Below are positions 1 through 4,683 of a DNA stretch of 5,734 nucleotides, one piece after another (the first letter of the stretch is position 1; each line of letters begins with the position of its first letter). Origin of the DNA: an uncultured Verrucomicrobiota bacterium (GTDB lineage Bacteria; Verrucomicrobiota; Verrucomicrobiia; Chthoniobacterales; SZAS-18); NCBI GenBank assembly GCA_937871685.1, contig CALMOL010000148.1, positions 1 through 5,734 on the forward strand. Direction: 5' to 3'. The notes beneath the pieces are model-generated. The model was not told where the DNA came from. It ran no database searches and saw nothing but the letters and a program-made list of their open reading frames with translations. The translations under genes were made by a program, and so were the position numbers.

Positions 1-1009
1 GGACGGGCGGAAGCGGGGAAGCGGGCGTGGTCGCGACGGGCGGCTTGCTCGCGCCGGCCAGCGGGACGGAGGGCGCCGCCGGGGAGCCGCGGCGGATGGA
101 ATCGAGCGCGTCCCGCAGTCCCGCGGCCGTGGCCGGCCGGCGCGCGGCGGGAGATTTCTCCAGCAGGCCCGCGAGGAGTTCCGCGACCGCGGGGGGCAAT
201 TCCTTCAATTGTTCCAGGGGCGGCGCCTGGAATTGCTGCTGGCCAACGACGTAGGCAAGGGTGCCGGTGAAAGGGAGGCGGCCCGTGAGGCACTGCCACA
301 GCACGATTCCGAGCGAGTAGAGGTCCGAGCGGCCGTCCAGGTCCGGCGATCCCGCGCACTGCTCCGGCGAGGCGTAGGCGGGCGTGCCCAAGAATCCGCC
401 GGTGAGGGCGCTCTGCGAGGAAAACGAGTCCTCCATGCGCTTGTCGCCGAAGGAGCGCGCGAGGCCGAAGTCGATCACCTTCACCTGCCGGCCGCCGGCG
501 GCGGCGGTGCGCTCGTCCTCATGGTCGAGCGCGTCGCCCTCCAGCAGCATGAGGTTCTGCGGCTTGAGGTCGCGGTGGATGAGGCCGTGCTTGTGCGCGG
601 CCGCGAGCGCGGCGGCCACCTGCGCCACCACCGCGAGGGCCACCGGCACGGGCAGGCTCGTCTGTTCCTTGAGCAGCGCGGAGAGCGGCCGGCCGGCTAC
701 GAATTCCATTGCGTAGAAGAACTCGCCGCCCTGCTCGCCGAGGTGCAGCACGCTGGCCACGTTTGGGTGGCGAAGCTGAGCGGCCGCGCGGGCCTCGCGC
801 TGGAAGCGCCGGCGCACGTCAGCCTCGTGAACTTGGCCGGCGGCGATGACCTTGAGCGCCACGGGAATGCGCAGGCCGGGATCCTCGGCGAGATAGGTCA
901 CGCCCATGCCACCGCGTCCAAGCTCGTCGAGGCTGCCGTCGGCCCGCCGCGCCACGCGGTAGTGACCAAAAGAGATGGTCTCGGGCGGGGGCTTGGCGGA
1001 AGGCTCCAT
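1..1009 (-). CDS. Serine/threonine protein kinase, PknB-like, C-terminus beyond left edge
   Basis: A bacterial Hanks-type kinase that should phosphorylate Ser/Thr residues of partner proteins using ATP. The 336 visible residues hold a full catalytic domain: glycine-rich loop GRGGMGVTYLAED (31-43), ATP-binding lysine K53 in VALKVI, helix-C glutamate around E72, catalytic loop HRDLKPQN (145-152, with D147), DFG (180-182), an APE variant SPE (214-216) and SDLYSLG (228-234). About 27 residues separate N152 from the DFG; in PknB this gap is roughly half as long, so there is an acidic insert near 158-174. From about residue 308 the chain becomes Pro/Ala/Ser-rich, as in a linker to a membrane or sensor part that lies outside the window. 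ATG 1009 has no Shine-Dalgarno, whereas an in-frame ATT at 1063 does, so the true start may be 18 codons earlier. The gene is transcribed away from the 1364 gene. Confidence 0.95.
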   Translation of the reverse strand, partial: MEPSAKPPPETISFGHYRVARRADGSLDELGRGGMGVTYLAEDPGLRIPVALKVIAAGQVHEADVRRRFQREARAAAQLRHPNVASVLHLGEQGGEFFYAMEFVAGRPLSALLKEQTSLPVPVALAVVAQVAAALAAAHKHGLIHRDLKPQNLMLLEGDALDHEDERTAAAGGRQVKVIDFGLARSFGDKRMEDSFSSQSALTGGFLGTPAYASPEQCAGSPDLDGRSDLYSLGIVLWQCLTGRLPFTGTLAYVVGQQQFQAPPLEQLKELPPAVAELLAGLLEKSPAARRPATAAGLRDALDSIRRGSPAAPSVPLAGASKPPVATTPASPLPPV

Positions 1010-1060
1010 GCGCGGCGGGAACGGGCCGCCTTGTGCGGCGGCGATGCGGGGTTGTCGAGC

Positions 1061-1077
1061 AATTTTCTGTCACCTCC
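1061..1077 (-). promoter_or_regulatory. Strong Shine-Dalgarno with possible ATT start for the kinase
   Basis: On the minus strand GGAGGTGA (1077-1070) is a near-ideal ribosome binding site. The only start-like codon at proper distance in the kinase frame is ATT at 1063-1061, 9 nt after GGAGG. The frame is closed just upstream by TGA at 1072-1070. GTG at 1073 and TTG at 1062 lie in other frames. ATT is a rare bacterial start (known from infC), so ATG 1009 remains the conservative choice. Confidence 0.4.
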
Positions 1078-1093
1078 GCCGCCGAAACGCTCG

Positions 1094-1140
1094 TTGCGCG
1101 ATCGGAGTGCGTTGTGTTATAAGAAATTATGGAAAATCAA
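1094..1140. promoter_or_regulatory. Candidate divergent promoter island
   Basis: An AT-rich patch in otherwise GC-rich DNA between divergent genes. On the plus strand TATAAG (1118-1123) lies 18 nt after a weak -35-like TTGCGC (1094-1099). On the minus strand CATAAT (1131-1126) and TATAAC (1121-1116) are -10-like, but I see no good -35 for either. The evidence is location and base composition more than sequence match. Confidence 0.3.
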
Positions 1141-1242
1141 AGCGCAAAGGTGGTCGCGGACGACCGGCGGATGCAGACTGCGCTCTTCGAGTGGGGCTTG
1201 GCGCCGTGCCCACCGGATGGGACTTGGAATGGCCCAGCCACA

Positions 1243-1268
1243 CTGCATTTGTCCGGCGACAGATGCAG
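1243..1268 (+). other. Strong RNA hairpin in the leader of the 1364 gene
   Basis: An 11-nt arm CTGCATTTGTC (1243-1253) pairs with GACAGATGCAG (1258-1268) around the 4-nt loop CGGC. As plus-strand RNA it has ten Watson-Crick pairs and one U-G wobble. No T-run follows, so it is unlikely to be an intrinsic terminator. It sits about 95 nt before the start codon at 1364 and could be part of a structured 5' leader or a small RNA. Confidence 0.5.
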
Positions 1269-1335
1269 CAAAGGTGGCAGGGCGGAGGCATTCCACCAAG
1301 ACAAGACACGCAAGCCACTGGCAACCGGCGATTCC

Positions 1336-1362
1336 GACGGTGTAAGGGGAGTCCCCACCGTC
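1336..1362 (+). promoter_or_regulatory. Hairpin enclosing the Shine-Dalgarno of the 1364 gene
   Basis: GACGGT (1336-1341) pairs with ACCGTC (1357-1362), and inside it GGGG (1346-1349) pairs with CCCC (1353-1356) around loop AGT, with GTAA as a one-sided bulge. The only purine-rich ribosome site before ATG 1364 is AAGGGGAG (1344-1351), which lies in this structure, and the 3' arm ends one base before the start codon. If it folds, it would hide the ribosome site. A control function is inference. Confidence 0.45.
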
Positions 1363-1363
1363 C

Positions 1364-1732
1364 ATGAGATCTGCCGTCCTAACCTCTGCCCCACCGCTGT
1401 TGGACGGCGCGGTGGCTGCCCGCGACCTGGAACTCATCCACGGCATCGAGGAGCATTTGGCGGCTGGACTGGTGGATCAAGCCTTGGTGGCCTTGTCGCG
1501 CCTGCGGCCAACGTTGAACAACGACTCGCGCTTGCTTTCGCTCAGCGTGCGCGCGCACTTGGCCGCGGGCCAGCCGCGGGCGGCGGCAACGGCGGCGGAC
1601 CGCCTGCTGCGAGCGGAGCCGGATTCCATCGCCGCGAAGCTGCTGGCCGCAGCTGCGCGTCGGGCGTGCGAGCAGAGCCGTCCGGCGATCCGGCTGGAAC
1701 TTCCCCGCGGGATGCACGCGCGTCCGGGCTGA
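1364..1732 (+). CDS. Small TPR-like helical protein
   Basis: 122 residues; I do not recognise a named family. Codon third positions are strongly G/C and the sequence is clearly protein-like, unlike the overlapping frames. Two helix-pair repeats resemble tetratricopeptide repeats: about residues 28-50 (GIEEHLAAGLVDQALVALSRL) and 56-89, where AHLAAGQPRAAATAADRLL carries the alternating Ala/Leu spacing of a TPR. A protein-binding scaffold role would fit but is inference. There is no signal peptide or membrane segment. The chain ends in a basic tail after residue 100. ATG 1364 is chosen because the frame's helical character starts soon after it and a purine-rich site (1344-1351) lies upstream, inside a hairpin. 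It stands alone, 124 bp before the next gene. Confidence 0.7.
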   Translation: MRSAVLTSAPPLLDGAVAARDLELIHGIEEHLAAGLVDQALVALSRLRPTLNNDSRLLSLSVRAHLAAGQPRAAATAADRLLRAEPDSIAAKLLAAAARRACEQSRPAIRLELPRGMHARPG

Positions 1733-1856
1733 CGGCGTGCGAAAAGGTGGGAAACTCGTCTGGACTCGAGTGGTTTCATGGGGCGCTCACACAAGCGTCG
1801 CTTGAGGTTGAATAACGGCGCGGCCGCGAAGTCTCATCCCGAGCTGTTCTCCTCTC

Positions 1857-2249
1857 ATGTTCCGCACCGTCTTCACCCTCTTCGCGCGGCACCACGATTT
1901 CACTACCGCGGAACTGGGCATGGCCGAGGGGCAACTGCCGAAGGGCTGGACCCTCGACAAGGGCGCCTCCACTTGCGGGCCGACGGACGCGGGCGGCTGG
2001 CAGGCGACGCTAGTGATGATGGGCCGCGCCGGCAGCCTGGTCAAGGTAGTATCAGGGGTCCAAGCGGACCCGACCAGGGCGCGGCAAGAGGCGATGGAAA
2101 AGCTGTGGGACGCCGCTCGAAGCTCCCACGGAGGAGAGGAGAGCGCGGGCCGCCAGACGTCCTTGGCGGCGGAGCCGCCGCCATCGCCGGGCCTGCGCCC
2201 CTCGGCGATTATCTCGTTGCGAGGCACTACCCGGCGAGGCGACCGCTGA
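1857..2249 (+). CDS. Hypothetical protein
   Basis: 130 residues, family not recognised. Residues 1-88 look like a compact soluble domain: an N-terminal FRTVFTLFARHHDF segment, then KGWTLDKG, a likely strand QATLVMMGR (49-57) and SLVKVVSGVQADPTRARQEAMEKLWDAA (60-87), which reads as a strand followed by a helix. The last 40 residues are rich in Ser, Gly, Pro and Arg and look disordered. Codon use supports this frame over the overlapping longer frame starting at 1778. No clear ribosome site precedes ATG 1857; an in-frame ATG at 1920 would lose the first strand. After the TGA the same frame stays open to 2423 and again looks coding, so the gene may be a shortened form of something longer. Confidence 0.6.
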   Translation: MFRTVFTLFARHHDFTTAELGMAEGQLPKGWTLDKGASTCGPTDAGGWQATLVMMGRAGSLVKVVSGVQADPTRARQEAMEKLWDAARSSHGGEESAGRQTSLAAEPPPSPGLRPSAIISLRGTTRRGDR

Positions 2250-2297
2250 TTCAGCCCGCAGCAAGCGCGGCCGAGGCAAGTCCGGGCGGCAAATGCG

Positions 2298-2423
2298 ATG
2301 TTGAGCTTGGACGGCGGGGACCCATTGGCAAAGCGCTTTGCCTGGATGGAAAGCTTTGTGTGGCAAAAATTTGGGAATCAGCTGAGTGAGTTCTACCGGC
2401 GGAGAAAGGCCGAGTGGGTTTGA
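2298..2423 (+). CDS. Possible small ORF, 41 residues
   Basis: ATG 2298 to TGA 2421-2423 encodes a protein-like sequence with three Trp and a likely C-terminal helix (FVWQKFGNQLSEFYRRR, residues 20-36) ending in KAEWV. About 70 % of third positions are G/C. No convincing ribosome site precedes it. It lies in the same frame as the 1857 gene, 48 nt beyond that gene's TGA with no other stop between. It could be a separate small protein, the C-terminus of a gene broken by one nonsense change, or chance. Homology to a longer protein would decide. Confidence 0.35.
   Translation: MLSLDGGDPLAKRFAWMESFVWQKFGNQLSEFYRRRKAEWV
2327..2342. repeat. Perfect 16-bp palindrome
   Basis: GGCAAAGCGCTTTGCC is a perfect palindrome with no loop, the shape of a dimeric regulator site. 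A further GGCAAA follows at 2360-2365, facing TTTGCC at 2337-2342. It lies inside the possible 41-residue ORF and about 200 bp before the ferritin-like gene. No regulator is known from the window. Confidence 0.4.
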
Positions 2424-2507
2424 GGATCAAGGAAGATCAATGACCCTGAAAGAATGACCGCGTTGTCTGGACGCATCGGCCGTGCAAGCGCCAGCGTTTT
2501 CCAATTG

Positions 2508-2522
2508 CTTTGTATAACAAAG
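2508..2522 (+). promoter_or_regulatory. Palindromic operator-like site overlapping a -10-like box
   Basis: CTTTGTATAACAAAG has perfect 6-bp arms around ATA. It contains TATAAC (2513-2518), a fair -10 box 21 nt before ATG 2540, in an AT-rich stretch. There is no good -35 at 16-18 bp. A repressor bound here would block the promoter of the ferritin-like gene; this is inference from position. Confidence 0.4.
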
Positions 2523-2539
2523 TAAACTTTGGTGTGCGG

Positions 2540-3346
2540 ATGGAACCGCCCTTCGATTCCGCCCGGTGGATGGCATTTTTTGATCGTAATCGACGCTGTC
2601 GTCCCGAGCCGCGCTGGGATGCCCCGATTAGTGTGCCAGCCGAGGCGCGGCCGTGGCTGGATCGCTCGCTGGCCGAGTTCCAACTCGGCGACGGGGGCGG
2701 GCCGGCCTCGCTGATCGCGTGGGACGTGGCGCAGCTTCGGCAGCGCGATCCGGGCATGGCGCGCGCGATCGACCAATGGTTCGAGGAGGAGAAGGAGCAC
2801 TCGCGCCTGCTGGGTGGCCTTCTGCGGCGCCTCGGCGTCGCGCCGATCACGGGGCACTGGAGCTTCTCGTTGTTCTGCGGCGTGCGACGCTGGCTGGGCG
2901 TGCGCTTCGAACTACAAGTCCTCACGCTCACGGAACTTTCAAGCACGGCCTACTACCGGCTGCTGCGCGAGCTGGGCCAGGACCTGGCCCTGCGCGATGT
3001 CTGCTCGCTGATCCTGCGCGATGAGTCGGGGCACCTTCTCTTCCAGGGCGCGCGCCTGCGGGCCGCCGGCGCGCCGTGGTCGAGGTGGAGGCGCTGGTGG
3101 TGGCGCGCGCAATTTCGCGCCTGCGGCTTGGCCGCGGCGACGGTGCTCTGGCTGAGCCATGGTCGCTGCCTGCGAGCGCTGGGGGCGACGCGTCGTCGTT
3201 TTTTCGGCGAGGCGCTGCGGCAGTTCGGGCGCTTCCTGCGCCGCGTGGACGGACTGCCAGCAGATCGTGCCGGCCGGCCGCAATGCGTGGCACCATCGGC
3301 TACGCCAGACCTGCGCGAACCGACGCCCTCGGGCCGTGTCGCCTGA
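2540..3346 (+). CDS. Ferritin-like (diiron-type) domain protein
   Basis: 268 residues from ATG 2540. The helices carry the ferritin-like metal pattern: ExxH at E84-H87 (EEEKEHSRLL), a lone Glu E132 in LTLTELSSTAYYRLL, and a second ExxH at E162-H165 (LRDESGHLLF). In relatives I recall, helix 1 reads FQLGES with Glu as first ligand; here it is FQLGDG, so D51 takes that place. After about residue 178 the chain is rich in Arg and Trp, with a hydrophobic stretch CGLAAATVLWLSHG (195-208) and a basic helix, ending in a Pro-rich tail. Members are poorly characterised; a redox or metal role is inferred. A TTG at 2510 would add ten residues but overlaps the palindrome, so ATG is preferred. It converges on hpd, with the inverted repeat at 3411-3500 between them. 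Confidence 0.8.
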   Translation: MEPPFDSARWMAFFDRNRRCRPEPRWDAPISVPAEARPWLDRSLAEFQLGDGGGPASLIAWDVAQLRQRDPGMARAIDQWFEEEKEHSRLLGGLLRRLGVAPITGHWSFSLFCGVRRWLGVRFELQVLTLTELSSTAYYRLLRELGQDLALRDVCSLILRDESGHLLFQGARLRAAGAPWSRWRRWWWRAQFRACGLAAATVLWLSHGRCLRALGATRRRFFGEALRQFGRFLRRVDGLPADRAGRPQCVAPSATPDLREPTPSGRVA

Positions 3347-3410
3347 GCGGTAAGGTAACAAGCGTGCCTACGTTTTTGCAACGACCCTGGAACTCAAGTT
3401 GCGCAAGATT

Positions 3411-3500
3411 GAGAAATTGAAGATGGCAGGGAGCCATCTCACCGCGTGAGCGCAGCGGAGAGAAGGATAACATTTGCCATCCTCCATCTTCAATCCTCTC
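3411..3500. repeat. 90-bp inverted-repeat element between convergent genes
   Basis: ATTGAAGATGG (3416-3426) is the exact reverse complement of CCATCTTCAAT (3484-3494). GAGA (3411-3414) and TCTC (3497-3500) extend the ends, with a one-base indel between. Inside are two smaller hairpins: AGATGGC/GCCATCT (3421-3439, loop AGGGA) and CTCAC/GTGAG (3438-3450). The element fills the gap between the ferritin-like gene and hpd, so it may end transcription from both sides. Its terminal inverted repeats and small size also fit a miniature mobile or dispersed intergenic repeat. No flanking target duplication is visible. Confidence 0.55.
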
Positions 3501-3504
3501 GGGC

Positions 3505-4608
3505 TTAAAGGTTCCCGCGCGCGGCCTGCTCGCGCTCGATGGCCTCGAAGAGGGACTTGAAGTTGCCCACGCCGAAGCCCTTGCAGCCGTGGCGGCGGAT
3601 CACCTCGTAGAAGAGCGTGGGCCGGTCCTGCATCGGCTGGGAAAAAATCTGGAGCAGGTAGCCCTCGTCGTCCTTGTCCACGAGGATGCCGCGCTTGGCG
3701 AGTTCCTCGTAGTCCTCGTGGATCGGGCCGATGCGCTCGGGCAGGTCCTCGTAGTAGGTGTGCGGGACGCGCAGGAAGTGGATGCCGGCGGACTTCAGCG
3801 TGTCCACCGTGGCCACGATGTCCTTCGTCGCGAGCGCGATGTGCTGCACGCCGGGGCCGCCGTAGTGGATGAGGTATTCCTCGATCTGCGAGCGGCGCTT
3901 GCTCTCGGCCGGCTCGTTGATGGGGAACTTGATCCGGCCGGAGCCATTCTGCATCACCTTGGACATCAGGGCGGTGTAGTCGGTGGCGATCTGGTTGTCG
4001 TTGAAATGCGTGAGCTGCGAGAAGCCGAGCACGTCGCGGTAGAAGGCGACCCACTTGTTCATGTCGCCCAGGCCCACGTTGCCGACGATGTGGTCGATGG
4101 CCGCGATGCCGGTCTCGGGCGCGCTCGGCGGGTTCTCGACGGCCCGGTAGCCGGGCAGGAACGGCCCCGCGTAGTCCTCGCGCTCGATGAAGGTGTGAAT
4201 GGTGTCGCCGTAGGTGGCGATGGACGCGCGCACGACCTTGCCGTGGGAGTCGGAAAGCGTCTCCGGCTCGCGGACGCTGATCGCGCCGCGACGGACGGCC
4301 TCGGCGTGGGCCGCCTTGGCATCGCGCACGCGCAGGGCGATGTCTTTCACGCCGTCGCCGTGGCGGGCAATGTGCTCGGAGATGTCGGTGCGCACGTCGG
4401 GCGAGAGCGGCGAGGTGAGGACAAAGCGGACGTGGCCGCGTTCCAGCACCCACGAGGCGAAGTCGCGCACTCCGGTCTCCAGGCCGGCGTAGGCCCTCGG
4501 CACGAGGCCGAGCGTGGAGCGGTAGAAATGCGACGCCTGGCGGGCGTTGGACACGTAGAATTCGACGTGGTCAATGGCGAGAAAATCGAGCGGGTCTTGG
4601 GCAGGCAT
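3505..4608 (-). CDS. hpd: 4-hydroxyphenylpyruvate dioxygenase
   Basis: 367 residues, the usual length. The enzyme turns 4-hydroxyphenylpyruvate into homogentisate with O2 and non-haem Fe(II), the second step of tyrosine breakdown after transamination, in the cytoplasm. It has two vicinal-oxygen-chelate domains: the N-terminal one starts at DHVEFYV (13-19), the catalytic one at IDHIVGNV (171-178). The Fe ligands are H173, H256 (GPGVQHIAL) and E335 (LFYEVIRR). The C-terminal signature GFGVGNFKSLFEAIEREQ (344-361) is typical of HPPD; the related hydroxymandelate synthase is less likely. ATG 4608 fits the family N-terminus, though no Shine-Dalgarno is visible before it. Homogentisate dioxygenase and other pathway genes are absent from the window, so hpd stands alone. 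It is divergent from pbpC by 75 bp. Confidence 0.96.
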   Translation of the reverse strand: MPAQDPLDFLAIDHVEFYVSNARQASHFYRSTLGLVPRAYAGLETGVRDFASWVLERGHVRFVLTSPLSPDVRTDISEHIARHGDGVKDIALRVRDAKAAHAEAVRRGAISVREPETLSDSHGKVVRASIATYGDTIHTFIEREDYAGPFLPGYRAVENPPSAPETGIAAIDHIVGNVGLGDMNKWVAFYRDVLGFSQLTHFNDNQIATDYTALMSKVMQNGSGRIKFPINEPAESKRRSQIEEYLIHYGGPGVQHIALATKDIVATVDTLKSAGIHFLRVPHTYYEDLPERIGPIHEDYEELAKRGILVDKDDEGYLLQIFSQPMQDRPTLFYEVIRRHGCKGFGVGNFKSLFEAIEREQAARGNL

Positions 4609-4627
4609 GGCAGGGGAAAGAAAGGTG

Positions 4628-4663
4628 GAGCAAGCAAACGTCGGAATGCTGCCTGAGCAAGCA
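4628..4663. repeat. Direct repeat in the hpd-pbpC divergent spacer
   Basis: GAGCAAGCA occurs at 4628-4636 and again at 4655-4663, 27 bp apart start to start. The second copy also forms a small inverted repeat GCTGC (4649-4653) / GCAGC (4661-4665). Both lie between the divergent starts of hpd and pbpC and could be regulator sites. No clear -10 or -35 box is visible in this 75-bp spacer. Confidence 0.3.
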
Positions 4664-4683
4664 GCCGGCCGGCGCGATGACAG

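Larger units (their letters stand above)
1010..1363. other. Divergent intergenic region with structured leader
   Basis: A roughly 350-bp spacer between the leftward kinase and the rightward 1364 gene. Its contents, left to right on the plus strand, are the kinase ribosome binding site (1070-1077), an AT-rich island (about 1112-1140), and a GC-rich stretch with three inverted repeats: a weak one (CCCA 1209-1212 with TGGG 1218-1221) and two strong ones listed separately. An open frame starts at ATG 1129, but its sequence is not protein-like beyond the first codons and it overlaps the 1364 gene, so I do not call it. Confidence 0.6.

Noticed and set aside
819..1073. Minus-strand ORF with GTG start right at the strong Shine-Dalgarno
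   Set aside because: It is out of frame with the kinase, overlaps its N-terminus and has an Arg-rich, unprotein-like sequence. The start codon also lies within the ribosome site.
209..1345. Long plus-strand open frame of 378 codons opposite the kinase
   Set aside because: It is the antisense shadow of a clearly recognisable kinase in GC-rich DNA; its translation is Arg/Ala/Glu-rich with no family features.
1129..1815. Plus-strand ORF of 228 codons starting ATGGAAAAT
   Set aside because: Only the first dozen codons look coding. The rest overlaps the better supported 1364 gene in another frame and crosses two strong hairpins.
1778..2389. Plus-strand ORF of 203 codons overlapping the 1857 gene
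   Set aside because: His/Arg/Gly-rich, shadow-like translation for most of its length. The 1857 frame has the better codon pattern, although part of this frame near 2190-2290 is less clear.
3368..4453. Minus-strand ORF of 361 codons in another hpd frame
   Set aside because: His/Arg/Pro-rich out-of-frame shadow that only continues through the inverted repeat after the hpd stop.
3589..4656. Plus-strand ORF of 355 codons opposite hpd
   Set aside because: Antisense shadow of hpd, rich in Val/Gly/Ala/Asp without domains; the opposite strand is unmistakably HPPD.
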